Assembly (NCBI RefSeq): GCF_030269485.1
Contig: NZ_BSTL01000018.1
Coordinates: 147,260 to 211,259 of the forward strand
DNA from: Actinoplanes sp. NBRC 103695
GTDB taxonomy: Bacteria > Actinomycetota > Actinomycetes > Mycobacteriales > Micromonosporaceae
Direction of reading: 5' to 3'
DNA length: 64,000 nt
Shown: piece by piece, positions 18,035-26,768 of the stretch
How positions within the stretch are numbered: position 1 is the first letter of the stretch
How the letters are laid out: each line of letters opens with the position of its first letter
The notes under the pieces: generated by a model
What the model was told of the DNA's origin: nothing
Database searches by the model: none
Seen by the model: only the letters and a program-made list of their open reading frames with translations
Made by a program: the position numbers and the translations under genes

Positions 18035-18214
18035 ATGTACTTCACGGATCGCGGGATCGAAGAGCTGGTCGAGCGGCGCGGCGAGGAGTCCGTCTCGCTG
18101 GAGTGGGTGGCGTCGCAGCTGCAGGCCTTCGTCGATCAGAACCCGGAGTTCGAGACCGCCATCGAGCGGTTCGCGACGTTTGTGGCCCGCGGCGACGAGG
18201 ACGATGAGGACTGA
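18035..18214 (+). CDS. DUF6104 family protein (59 aa)
   Basis: A 59-residue acidic, helical protein starting MYFTDRGIEELVERRGEE and ending in an acidic tail (RGDEDDED). Its length and pattern match the actinobacterial DUF6104 family, which is often found next to kgd. Function is unknown. The stop overlaps the next gene's start by 11 bases, so the two are probably translated together. Confidence 0.88.
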   Translation: MYFTDRGIEELVERRGEESVSLEWVASQLQAFVDQNPEFETAIERFATFVARGDEDDED

Positions 18215-18926
18215 TCAGCCGGTTCGGCGGGTCGAGCGCGACGCCGAGGTCGAGGTCGACCCCACAGCCTGGTGGGCTCGGATCCCCGCGGTCGCGGCGA
18301 TCCTGGAAAGCGGGCTGAACATCCCGCCGGGAGTGACGTTTCTCGTCGGTGAGAACGGCTCCGGCAAGTCGACGCTGGTCGAGGCGCTGGCCCAGGCCCA
18401 CGGGCTGAACGTCGAGGGCGGCTCGCGCGGGGCCATGCACAGCACCCGCGCCACCGAGTCGCCGCTGGGCGCCGCCCTCCGGGTGGTCCGGACGCCGGGA
18501 CGGCGGGTCAACTCGTACTTTCTGCGGGCCGAGACCATGCACGGGCTGTACACCTACCTGGAAAGCCTGGGCGGGGCGGTCGACACCGATCTGCACGACC
18601 GCAGTCACGGCGAGGGCTTTCTGGAGCTGCTGGAGCGCAAGTTCCGCGGGTACGGCTTCTATCTGATGGACGAGCCCGAGGCGCCGCTGTCGTTCAGCTC
18701 CACGCTGCGGCTGGTGGCGCACCTTGATCGGCTGCGGAGCACCGGCGCCCAGATCGTCGTCGCCACACATTCCCCCTTGCTCACCGGGCTCCCCGGGGCG
18801 ACCATCTTGGAGCTGGGCGCGCACGGGATCCGCCGCGCCGCGTGGAACGAACTGGAGCTGGTGGAGCACTGGCGCGCGTTCCTCGGGCGGCCCGCGTCCT
18901 ATCTGGACAGGCTCCTCGCGCCCTAA
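18204..18926 (+). CDS. AAA family ATPase (SMC/RecF-like ABC fold)
   Basis: A 240-residue stand-alone ATPase. Walker A is GENGSGKST, Walker B is FYLMDEPEAPLS, and a switch histidine lies in VVATHSPLLTG. The fold is that of the small predicted ATP-binding proteins related to RecF/SbcC heads, without a coiled coil. ATG 18204 has GAGG four bases upstream and overlaps the DUF6104 gene. Its biological role is not known. Confidence 0.88.
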   Translation: MRTDQPVRRVERDAEVEVDPTAWWARIPAVAAILESGLNIPPGVTFLVGENGSGKSTLVEALAQAHGLNVEGGSRGAMHSTRATESPLGAALRVVRTPGRRVNSYFLRAETMHGLYTYLESLGGAVDTDLHDRSHGEGFLELLERKFRGYGFYLMDEPEAPLSFSSTLRLVAHLDRLRSTGAQIVVATHSPLLTGLPGATILELGAHGIRRAAWNELELVEHWRAFLGRPASYLDRLLAP

Positions 18927-18979
18927 GCGCCGTGCAACACATCGGGCCCGTCGAGCGTCCTGGGTCGGGAGGAGGGCTC

Positions 18980-19489
18980 ATGGGGGACGACAGGCTCTTC
19001 GCGGACTTCGTCCGTGATCGGGGGGCGGCGCTCTATCGCTACGGGTTCCTGCTCACCGGCAACCACCACGACGCCGACGATCTGGTGCAGGAAGCGCTGA
19101 TCAAGGTGCGCTCGCGCTGGACGCGGGTGGTGCGGCAGGACGACCCCACCGGGTACGTGCGCACGACCATGGCGCGGCTGCACGTGTCCTGGTGGCGCCG
19201 CCGGCGGCGGGAAGTGCCCAGCGCGGCGTTGCCTGAGGAGCCGGTCGTCGACCGTGAGCTCGATCGGGTGGAGGGATCGGCTCAGGCCGCACGGGTCTGG
19301 GCCGCCCTCGCCCTGCTGCCGCCGGGACAGCGCGCCGTGGTGGTCCTCCGGTACTACGAGCATCTGTCCGACCCGGAGATCTGCGCCGTCCTCGGCATCA
19401 GCCGCGGAACCGTGCGCAGCCAGGTGGCCAGGGCACTGGACAAGCTCCGGGCGGCCGGGGTGGCGAAGTTGGAGGAGGTGACCTCATGA
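18980..19489 (+). CDS. SigE-family ECF RNA polymerase sigma factor
   Basis: A 169-residue sigma-70 factor of the SigE family found in streptomycetes and relatives. Region 2 is RYGFLLTGNHHDADDLVQEALIKV and region 4 is LPPGQRAVVVLRYYEHLSDPEICAVLGISRGTV. ATG 18980 has GGAGG upstream. The stop overlaps the next gene as ATGA, and that gene encodes a single-pass membrane protein that is likely its anti-sigma or signal partner. Confidence 0.93.
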   Translation: MGDDRLFADFVRDRGAALYRYGFLLTGNHHDADDLVQEALIKVRSRWTRVVRQDDPTGYVRTTMARLHVSWWRRRRREVPSAALPEEPVVDRELDRVEGSAQAARVWAALALLPPGQRAVVVLRYYEHLSDPEICAVLGISRGTVRSQVARALDKLRAAGVAKLEEVTS

Positions 19490-20613
19490 GCGAGGCGGAT
19501 CTGCGGGACGCGATGGCGGAGATCGCCGAGCGTGCGCCCGTACCCCCGGCCGATCTTCTGGAACGAGTCGAAGCCGGACACCGGCGGCAGCAGCGCAAGC
19601 ACACCGTCACCGCGGCCTTCTGCGCGGTCCTGCTGGTGGCCGCGGGCGGCTGGGTGCTCTCCCGGCCGACCGACCGGGTCGTCGACGCGTTCCAGCTCCC
19701 CCCGCTGCCGGCGAACCTGCCCCTGATCACCGAGACGTGGCCGGCGGCGACCGTCACCGGCGCCCTGCCGCGACCGCCGGACGGCCAGGACCCGATCGCC
19801 ATGGGCCGCATCGATCAGCGCCATCTGCTGGTGTGGGGCCGGGTCGGGCGCGGCTCCGCGGCCGCGCGCAGCACCCTCTGGAACTACGACGTCGCCGCCG
19901 AGGTCTATCGGCCGATGGCCAAGGACCTGCAGGCGCGTGCCGTGCTGACGACCGTCATGGTCGGTGACGACACCGTGGTGCGGGTCGAGCAGTTCGACGG
20001 CGGCATCGCGATCTCCTACTCCCTGGTCGACGGCAGCCACATGGTAAGGCTGGCCCGGACGATGAACGGCGTGGCGGGCATCTTCGTCGACGGCCGGTCG
20101 GTGTACTGGTCCACGACCCTCCCGAAGCCCCTCGTCCACCGCATGACGATCTCGAGGAGTCCGATCGAGGACCTGATCGGCTACGAGGGACTGACCGTCG
20201 ACGGCACGGCGTGGGCGCGCAACGCGGACAGCACGCGGTTCAAGCATCTGGTCACCGGCGAGGAGCGGACCGTGGTCCGGCCGCCCGGCGCGGACGAGCT
20301 CGAATGTGTCGCCGCGTTCTGCCTCGGCCACGACCCCACCGGCTGGTTCCTGCAGCACACCGACGGCAGCGAGCGGACCAAGCTGCCCTACCCCGGGACG
20401 CCGACGCTGATCGGCGGGTACGGCCTGGTGCTCCTGGCGGGCAACGTGCTCCTGGACCCGGTACGCGGCAAGCTCGGCATCGCCGCCCGCCGGAGCCAAT
20501 GCGACGTTGTGCACACCTCGCGGGGCGGCGAGGTGATCTACGGCTGGCGGGAGTCGGCCGGCGGCCGGTGCGCGGGGAACTACTGGACCGCGTACATCGG
20601 CGCGGAGGACTGA
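19486..20613 (+). CDS. Single-pass membrane protein, putative partner of SigE-family sigma factor
   Basis: A 375-residue protein with a short charged cytoplasmic N-terminus (about 1-38), one transmembrane helix (about 40-58) and a large extracytoplasmic part rich in beta strands (ITETWP..., HLLVWGRVG..., VRVEQFDGGIAISYSLVDG) that may form a propeller-like fold. No zinc-binding anti-sigma motif is visible in the short N-terminus. Coupling by ATGA overlap to the sigma gene supports a regulatory or sensing role, which remains inference. Confidence 0.8.
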   Translation: MSEADLRDAMAEIAERAPVPPADLLERVEAGHRRQQRKHTVTAAFCAVLLVAAGGWVLSRPTDRVVDAFQLPPLPANLPLITETWPAATVTGALPRPPDGQDPIAMGRIDQRHLLVWGRVGRGSAAARSTLWNYDVAAEVYRPMAKDLQARAVLTTVMVGDDTVVRVEQFDGGIAISYSLVDGSHMVRLARTMNGVAGIFVDGRSVYWSTTLPKPLVHRMTISRSPIEDLIGYEGLTVDGTAWARNADSTRFKHLVTGEERTVVRPPGADELECVAAFCLGHDPTGWFLQHTDGSERTKLPYPGTPTLIGGYGLVLLAGNVLLDPVRGKLGIAARRSQCDVVHTSRGGEVIYGWRESAGGRCAGNYWTAYIGAED

Positions 20614-20632
20614 TCCTCGATAGGTTGAGCAG

Positions 20633-22702
20633 GTGGCGAGCAGTGTGTACGTCGCCGGGCTCGGACCCGGGGTGGGCAAGGGGACGGTCGCTCTCGGCCT
20701 GGTCGAACTGCTGTCCCGGCAGGTCGCCCGGATCGGCGTGTTCCGGCCGCTCGTGCCGGGCGGCGCGGACCCGCTGCTCACCCTGCTGACCACGCGTTAC
20801 CCGCTGGTCGCGCCCTACGACGAGGCCTACGGCGTGACGTACGCCGAGGCGGCCGCCCTGGTCGCCGACGGCAAGCGCGAGGAACTGATCAGCCGGATCG
20901 TCGAGCGTTACCGCGAGGTCGAGCGGCGATGCGCCTCGGTGGTGGTGATCGGCAGCGACTTCGCCGACGGGCACCACGACGACGGGCGTGACGAGTTGCC
21001 CCGCGAACTGGCCTTCAACGCGCGTCTGGCCACCGAGTTCGGCAGCGTGGTGGTGCCGGTGATCAGTGGCGAGCACCGCACCTCAGAGGCGCTGACGGCC
21101 GCCGCACGCAGCGCGTACCACTCGCTCGTCGATCTGAGCGCGACCGTCGTCGCCGTGATCGCCAACCGCGTGCCCTCCTCGATCGAGGCTCCCCAGGGGC
21201 TGCCGGTCCCGGTCTGGGCGGTGCCGGAGGTGCCGGCCGTGGCCGCGCCGACCGTGGGCGAGGTGGCCGCCGCGCTGGACGCGACAGTGGTGAGCGGTGG
21301 CGACGCGGCGCTGGACCGGGACGTCCTCGACTATGTGGTCGGCGGCGCCCACGTGCCCGCCGTGCTCGACCACCTGACCGACGGGGCGCTGGTGATCACC
21401 CCCGGCGACCGGGCCGACGTGCTGGTCGCGGTCAGCGCGGCGCACGCGGCCGGTAACGTCACGCTGGCCGGCCTGGTGCTGACCATCGGCGAGCACCCCG
21501 ACCCGCGCGCGGTCCGGGTGATCGAACGGCTGAACACCGGGCTGGCCATGCTGGTCGTGCCGACCGACAGCTACCACACGATCGCCGCGGCCGGACGGAT
21601 CGAGGCGCAGCTGACCGCAACCACCCCGCGCAAGGTCGACGCCGCGCTGGGCGCCTTCGAGAAGCATGTGGACACCGCCGCGCTGACCAAGCTGCTCGAG
21701 GTGTCCCGGTCCGCGCGGGTGACCCCGCTGATGTTCGAGAACAACCTGATCGACCGGGCCCGCGCCGACCGCCGCCACCTGGTCCTGCCGGAGGGCACCG
21801 AAGAGCGCATCCTGCGGGCCACCGAGAGCCTGCTGCGCCGCGGGGTGGCCGACCTGACCCTGCTCGGCAACCCGGACGAGATCACCCGGCGGGCACGCGA
21901 GCTGGGCGTGGAGATCGGCGGGGCGCGGCTGGCCGATCCGGAGACCTCCGAGTGGCGGGACGACTTCGCCGCCCGCTACGCCGAGCTGCGCAAGCACCGG
22001 GCGGTCACCCTCGATCTGGCGTACGACGTGGTGCGGGACGTGAACTACTTCGGGACGATGATGGTCGCGACCGGGCTGGCCGACGGGATGGTTTCCGGGG
22101 CGAACCACACCACCGCGGCGACGATCCGGCCCGCCTTCGAGATCATCAAGACCGTGCCCGGGGTGTCGGTGGCGTCCAGCGTGTTCTTCATGCTGCTGGC
22201 CGACCGGGTGCTGGTCTACGGCGACTGCGCGGTCAACCCGGACCCGGACGCCGCTCAGCTGGCCGACATCGCGCTGTCCTCCGCGCAGACCGCCGCCGCG
22301 TTCGGGATCGAGCCGCGGGTGGCGATGCTGTCCTACTCGACCGGCAGCTCCGGCGCGGGCGCCGACGTGGAGAAGGTCGCGGCGGCCACCGCTCTGGTCC
22401 GGGAACGCCGGCCGGACCTGCCGGTGGAGGGCCCGATCCAGTACGACGCGGCGATCGACCCGGCGGTGGCGGCGACCAAGCTGCCCGGCAGCACGGTGGC
22501 CGGGCAGGCGACGGTGTTCGTCTTCCCGGACCTGAACACCGGAAACAACACCTACAAGGCCGTGCAGCGGTCGGCGAACGCGGTGGCGGTCGGCCCGGTC
22601 ATGCAGGGCCTGCGCCGCCCGGTCAACGACCTGTCCCGCGGCGCGACCGTCAAGGACATCGTCAACACGGTGGCCATCACAGCGATCCAGGCTGGGTCAT
22701 GA
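20633..22702 (+). CDS. pta: Phosphate acetyltransferase (long form)
   Basis: Converts acetyl-CoA and phosphate to acetyl phosphate in the Pta-AckA pathway. The 689-residue length is that of the long PtaI/II forms. It has an N-terminal P-loop BioD-like domain (GLGPGVGKGTV), a DRTGG domain in the middle, and a C-terminal catalytic domain from about residue 370 (VLPEGTEERILRA, SYSTGSSGAGADVEKV, VFPDLNTGNNTYKAVQR). GTG 20633 is the only sensible start before the P-loop. ackA follows after 84 bp, so the pair forms an operon. Confidence 0.95.
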   Translation: MASSVYVAGLGPGVGKGTVALGLVELLSRQVARIGVFRPLVPGGADPLLTLLTTRYPLVAPYDEAYGVTYAEAAALVADGKREELISRIVERYREVERRCASVVVIGSDFADGHHDDGRDELPRELAFNARLATEFGSVVVPVISGEHRTSEALTAAARSAYHSLVDLSATVVAVIANRVPSSIEAPQGLPVPVWAVPEVPAVAAPTVGEVAAALDATVVSGGDAALDRDVLDYVVGGAHVPAVLDHLTDGALVITPGDRADVLVAVSAAHAAGNVTLAGLVLTIGEHPDPRAVRVIERLNTGLAMLVVPTDSYHTIAAAGRIEAQLTATTPRKVDAALGAFEKHVDTAALTKLLEVSRSARVTPLMFENNLIDRARADRRHLVLPEGTEERILRATESLLRRGVADLTLLGNPDEITRRARELGVEIGGARLADPETSEWRDDFAARYAELRKHRAVTLDLAYDVVRDVNYFGTMMVATGLADGMVSGANHTTAATIRPAFEIIKTVPGVSVASSVFFMLLADRVLVYGDCAVNPDPDAAQLADIALSSAQTAAAFGIEPRVAMLSYSTGSSGAGADVEKVAAATALVRERRPDLPVEGPIQYDAAIDPAVAATKLPGSTVAGQATVFVFPDLNTGNNTYKAVQRSANAVAVGPVMQGLRRPVNDLSRGATVKDIVNTVAITAIQAGS

Positions 22703-22786
22703 CCGCCTGCACCGAGCGGCAGCGCCCGGCGGCGGACAACGGCGTCGCAGGCGAGGGCCAGAGGGCATGACAAAGGTAAACTCAGC

Positions 22787-23896
22787 ATGATTCTCGTCTT
22801 GAACACCGGCTCGTCGTCGGTGAAGTACCGGCTGTTCTCCGCCGAGCTCGAGACCGTCGCGAAGGGACTGGTCGAGCGGGTCGGCGAGGACGGCGGTGAC
22901 GCGCCCGACCACGAGTCGGCGCTGCGGTCGATCATGTCCGAGCTCGACCTGGACGATCTCCAGGCGGTCGGGCACCGGGTGGTGCACGGCGGCGCCGAGT
23001 TCACCGGGCCGACGGTGATCGACGACGAGGTGGTCGCCGCGATCGAGCGGCTCGTGCCGCTGGCGCCGCTGCACAACCCGCCCGCGCTGGCCGGGATCGC
23101 GGTGGCGCGCAAGCTGCTGCCCGGGGTCGCGCAGGTCGCGGTCTTCGACACCGCGTTCCACGCGACGATCCCTCCGGAGGGCGTGACCTGGGCGATCGAC
23201 GCGGAGCTCGCGGCGCGATGGCAGATCCGGCGGTACGGGTTCCACGGCACGTCCCACGCGTACGTGTCCCGGCGCACCGCCGAGCTGCTGGGGAAGCGTC
23301 CCGGCGAGGTCAACGTCATCACCCTGCACCTGGGGAACGGCGCCAGCGCCTGCGCCGTGGAGGCGGGCCGCAGCGTCGCCACGTCGATGGGCATGTCACC
23401 GCAGGGCGGGCTGATCATGGGCACCCGCAGCGGCGACCTCGATCCGACCGTGATCTTCCACCTGCACCGGGTGGCCGGCATGCCGCTGGACGAGATCGAG
23501 CGCTCGCTCACCCGGCAGGCCGGGCTGCTGGGTCTGACCGGCGACAACGACATGCGGGCCGTCCAGCGCCGCCGCGCCGAGGGCGACGAGGCCGCCACCC
23601 TCGCCTTCAACGCCTACGTCCGGCGCATCCGGGAGTACGTCGGCGCCTACGCGGCCGTCCTCGGCCGGGTGGACGCGGTGACCTTCACCGGCGGCGTGGG
23701 CGAGAACAGCCCCCAGGTCCGTGCCGCCGCCGTCGCCGGCCTGACCACCCTGGGCCTGTCGCTGGACGAGGCCCGCAACGAGGCCGGCGACGAGATCATC
23801 TCCGCCGACGGGTCACTCGTCGCGATCTGTGTGGCCCGCACCGACGAGGAGCGGGAGATCGCCACCCAGACGCGCGCGGTAATCGGCGACCGCTGA
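22787..23896 (+). CDS. ackA: Acetate kinase
   Basis: Makes acetate and ATP from acetyl phosphate, 369 residues. Signatures are VLNTGSSSVKYRLF at the N-terminus, GHRVVHGG, TAFHATIP, YGFHGTSH, LGNGASACAV and GGVGENSPQVR. It is slightly shorter than typical AckA (about 400) because some loops are short. Its last 84 bases overlap the convergent FkbM-type gene. Confidence 0.95.
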   Translation: MILVLNTGSSSVKYRLFSAELETVAKGLVERVGEDGGDAPDHESALRSIMSELDLDDLQAVGHRVVHGGAEFTGPTVIDDEVVAAIERLVPLAPLHNPPALAGIAVARKLLPGVAQVAVFDTAFHATIPPEGVTWAIDAELAARWQIRRYGFHGTSHAYVSRRTAELLGKRPGEVNVITLHLGNGASACAVEAGRSVATSMGMSPQGGLIMGTRSGDLDPTVIFHLHRVAGMPLDEIERSLTRQAGLLGLTGDNDMRAVQRRRAEGDEAATLAFNAYVRRIREYVGAYAAVLGRVDAVTFTGGVGENSPQVRAAAVAGLTTLGLSLDEARNEAGDEIISADGSLVAICVARTDEEREIATQTRAVIGDR

Positions 23897-25369
23897 CCAG
23901 AACGACTCGTCCGGCGCCTCCGGCGCGAAGAGCCACATCAGGTCCCGGTAGGTGGGGTCGCCCTTGATGGCGCGGGCGTCGCGGTACGGCACCTCGTCGG
24001 TGATGTGGTACCAGTGGTAGCCGTGCGGGGCGAGCGCCTCCATCAGCCGGTCCTCCCCACGGCCGTGCAGCACCTCGCACAACACCCACGGCTGGTGCTC
24101 GCGCAGCGTTCCGGCCGCCCCGAGCAGGACGTCGGGCTCGGTACTCTCGGTGTCGATCTTCAACACGGCCGGGACGATGCCGGTCCGGCCGACGTACGCG
24201 TCCAGGGTCTCCACCGCGACCTCGATCTGCCGGGTCGACTCGCGGAAACCGGCCGCCAGCGAGTTGGAGCTGTCCGAGGAGTCCGACAGGTAGAAGGTCG
24301 CCTGCCCGCAGTGGTCGCTCAGCGCGATCGACTCGACCCGGATGGTCAGGTCGTTGTCGGCGGCGACCCGCTCGACCACCTCGGCGAGGACCGGGAAGGG
24401 TTCGAACGCCACCGTGTCCCGGCCGGTCACCCCGGCCGCCAGCGCGGCGTACAGGCCGACGTTGGCGCCGATGTCGAGCACGGCACCCGGCCCGGCCGCG
24501 CCGATCGCCGCGAGGAAGCATGGGACGGCCGACGACTCGTACCCGGCCAGACCATGCTCGGCCAGCTTGCGCGGCACCAGCAGATCGGCCGGCGCGGTCA
24601 TCGTCAGTGTCCGCGGCGGCGTCACCGGCAGCGGGATCGGCACCGTCCGGTGGCCTGCAACCGGCCGAGCCGGTGCCGGGGTGCGCCGGCGGTCCCGCCA
24701 GATCGCGGCCACGTTCCGCGGCACCTCGCGGGGGTGCTTCACGCCGTCGACGAGGGCCCGGGTCAGGCGGTACGAGGCCGAACCCTCCACCGCCGACATC
24801 CGCTTCCGGGCCCGGGCCAGTTTCGTCCGCGCCGCCGCGGCCTCCGCCCGCGCGGCGGCGAGATCGGCGGCCAGCCGGGTGGCCCGGTCGCCGAGCGCCT
24901 GCGCGCGGTCCCGCAGCGGGAGGGTGACCAGGTCACCGAGGACGAGCTGATTGGCGATCCAGAGCCGGGTGGCGACGGTGTCGGCGCCGGGCACCTCCGA
25001 CTCGACCTCCGCCACCCGCTCGGCGATCAGCGCGGTCCGGATGCCGTACCGGCCGGAGTGGTCGACGGGCAGCGCATGGCTCAGCCGGGCGAGCCCGAGG
25101 TTCAACTCCTCCAGCACCTCCCGGCGCGAGACGGCGTCCCCGCACAGGATGAGCGCCTCCGTACCCAGGGGAAGCGCCCGCAGCAGGTCGCCCAGGCCGG
25201 GGCCGGTCGAGCAGAGCACCAGGGTGCCCGGCGTGACCTCGGCGTCGGCAGTGGCGAACGGCACAGCGTCCGGCACCATCAGGTGCCGCCGCAGGTCCTC
25301 CGGGCCGGCCGTCGCGTCGACGATCCGTTCCACGCCCGTGAACAGGGAAAACAGGTCACGTACGAGCAT
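23813..25369 (-). CDS. FkbM family methyltransferase with N-terminal coiled coil
   Basis: A 518-residue protein. The N-terminal 150 residues are not recognisable. A coiled-coil, Ala/Arg-rich segment lies at about 165-215, followed by an ASYRLTRALVDG motif common in actinobacterial glycan enzymes. The C-terminal domain (about 265-490) is an SAM-dependent FkbM methyltransferase with VLDIGANVGLYAALAAG, FEPFPVLAEVVERV and VLKIDTESTEPDVLLGA. The substrate is probably a surface sugar, which is inference. Its 3' end overlaps ackA by 84 bases in opposite orientation. Confidence 0.88.
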   Translation of the reverse strand: MLVRDLFSLFTGVERIVDATAGPEDLRRHLMVPDAVPFATADAEVTPGTLVLCSTGPGLGDLLRALPLGTEALILCGDAVSRREVLEELNLGLARLSHALPVDHSGRYGIRTALIAERVAEVESEVPGADTVATRLWIANQLVLGDLVTLPLRDRAQALGDRATRLAADLAAARAEAAAARTKLARARKRMSAVEGSASYRLTRALVDGVKHPREVPRNVAAIWRDRRRTPAPARPVAGHRTVPIPLPVTPPRTLTMTAPADLLVPRKLAEHGLAGYESSAVPCFLAAIGAAGPGAVLDIGANVGLYAALAAGVTGRDTVAFEPFPVLAEVVERVAADNDLTIRVESIALSDHCGQATFYLSDSSDSSNSLAAGFRESTRQIEVAVETLDAYVGRTGIVPAVLKIDTESTEPDVLLGAAGTLREHQPWVLCEVLHGRGEDRLMEALAPHGYHWYHITDEVPYRDARAIKGDPTYRDLMWLFAPEAPDESFWSAVADYRARLGGDLPLLVGAGHTDRDE

Positions 25370-25447
25370 GGAGCGAAGGTCCTCTCAGGGGGTCGACGCT
25401 CCATCAACCGCTGAGGTGGGCCGGGGGTTACCGGTTCAGGGCGTGTC

Positions 25448-25615
25448 CTACAGCGCGAGCCAGAGGATGAGGGCGATCACGGCGGCGAGCAGCACGACGC
25501 CGCCGAGGATCAGCGGGAGCTTGGAGGCGGCGGGCTGCTCCGGCTCCTGCGGGGTGTTGGTGAAGGCGCGGAACGCCTCGGTGTTGCCACTGGGATCAAT
25601 GGTCTCGTCAGGCAT
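25448..25615 (-). CDS. Small single-pass membrane protein (55 aa)
   Basis: A 55-residue protein with a hydrophilic N-terminus (MPDETIDPSGNTEAFRAF) and a C-terminal hydrophobic helix (LPLILGGVVLLAAVIALIL). AGGGTG lies upstream of ATG 25615. It follows the methyltransferase start by 78 bp in divergent context and precedes a divergent lipoprotein gene. Function unknown. Confidence 0.65.
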   Translation of the reverse strand: MPDETIDPSGNTEAFRAFTNTPQEPEQPAASKLPLILGGVVLLAAVIALILWLAL

Positions 25616-25734
25616 GCGCGACACCCTAGCGAAGCTGCGCATCCGGCGTCACGACCTCGGCGTCCGTACGGGACGTCCGGACATATGCGGCGGATATTCC
25701 CCCCTTCGTGGGCGTGTCGGCTTACCGTCGAGTC

Positions 25735-26637
25735 ATGGGACGGATGGTGATCACCGCGGCACTCTGTGCAGTTCTGGGGCTCAACGCCTGCGCCGACGCC
25801 CCGCCCGGGTCGGCGCAGGCGTCCCCGATCTCATCGACCATGGCAGCGCAACCGGACGCGACCGCACCCGGGCGTGTTCCGGTGGGTGTCCGGGAGGTCA
25901 CCTGGCACCGCGGCAATCGCCCGCTGCGCACCCTCCTGCTCTTTCCGGCCGTGAACGCACCCGGCAATCCGGTCCCCTGCCCCGCGCCCGCCCGGATCAC
26001 GCCCCAGGCCGGCGCCGCGCCACGTACCGGCAGCTACCCGCTGGTGCTCTTCAGCCACGGCCTGCACGGTTCCCCGGAGGGCTACACCCCGGCCGCCGCG
26101 AGCTGGGCGTCGGCGGGCTTCGTGGTGGCGCTGCCGGCCTACCCGTTCACCAACGGCAAGGCGGACCCGTACGTCCGCCGGGACATGGTCAACCAGCCGG
26201 CCGACGCGGCCTTCGTGCTCAGCAAGGTGATCGCGCTGGACACCACGACCGGCGACCCGCTGGCCGGGCACATCAACACGACCCGCATCGCGGCGGTGGG
26301 CCACTCGGCCGGCGGTTTCACCACGACCGGGCTGTTCCGTGCGGGCCACGACCCGCGGCTGGTGGCCGGCGTGGTGATCGCCGGGTGGATGGCGCCCGGG
26401 AGGTTCGGCGGCCCGCCGGCCCGGCTGCTGTTCCTGCACGCCGACAACGACAAGGTCATCCCGATCGGCGACGGGCGTGCCGCGTACGACCAGACGCCCT
26501 GGCCGAAGACCTTCGTGGCGCTGCGGGGGGCGACGCACGCGGCGTTCATGCGCCCGGACAAGCCCGGCTACGCCGACATGGACCGCGAGGTGACCAGCTT
26601 CCTCCGCAGAACCCTCCAGCAGTTCGACCCGACCTGA
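25735..26637 (+). CDS. Alpha/beta-hydrolase lipoprotein (first of tandem pair)
   Basis: A 300-residue exported hydrolase. The signal peptide ends in a lipobox (LGLNAC), so it is probably a lipoprotein. The alpha/beta-hydrolase core has an HG oxyanion strand (LVLFSHGLHG), the nucleophile elbow GHSAGG, an acidic residue in LLFLHADNDKVIP and a histidine in GATHAAF. It resembles the chlorophyllase/dienelactone-hydrolase-like group (platelet-activating-factor acetylhydrolase style). The start at ATG 25735 places the signal peptide correctly; GTG 25708 is also in frame. The next gene is a paralog. Confidence 0.87.
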   Translation: MGRMVITAALCAVLGLNACADAPPGSAQASPISSTMAAQPDATAPGRVPVGVREVTWHRGNRPLRTLLLFPAVNAPGNPVPCPAPARITPQAGAAPRTGSYPLVLFSHGLHGSPEGYTPAAASWASAGFVVALPAYPFTNGKADPYVRRDMVNQPADAAFVLSKVIALDTTTGDPLAGHINTTRIAAVGHSAGGFTTTGLFRAGHDPRLVAGVVIAGWMAPGRFGGPPARLLFLHADNDKVIPIGDGRAAYDQTPWPKTFVALRGATHAAFMRPDKPGYADMDREVTSFLRRTLQQFDPT

Positions 26638-26768
26638 CCCCGCGCCGCCGCGATCGTCATCCCGGCCTTCGCCCGCCGGCTCGCCGCCTGACCTGACCCG
26701 CGCCGCCGCCGCAACGACCCGACCGGGCACGACCGCGCCGCCGTCATCGGGCGAGTCGGCCGGGCACA

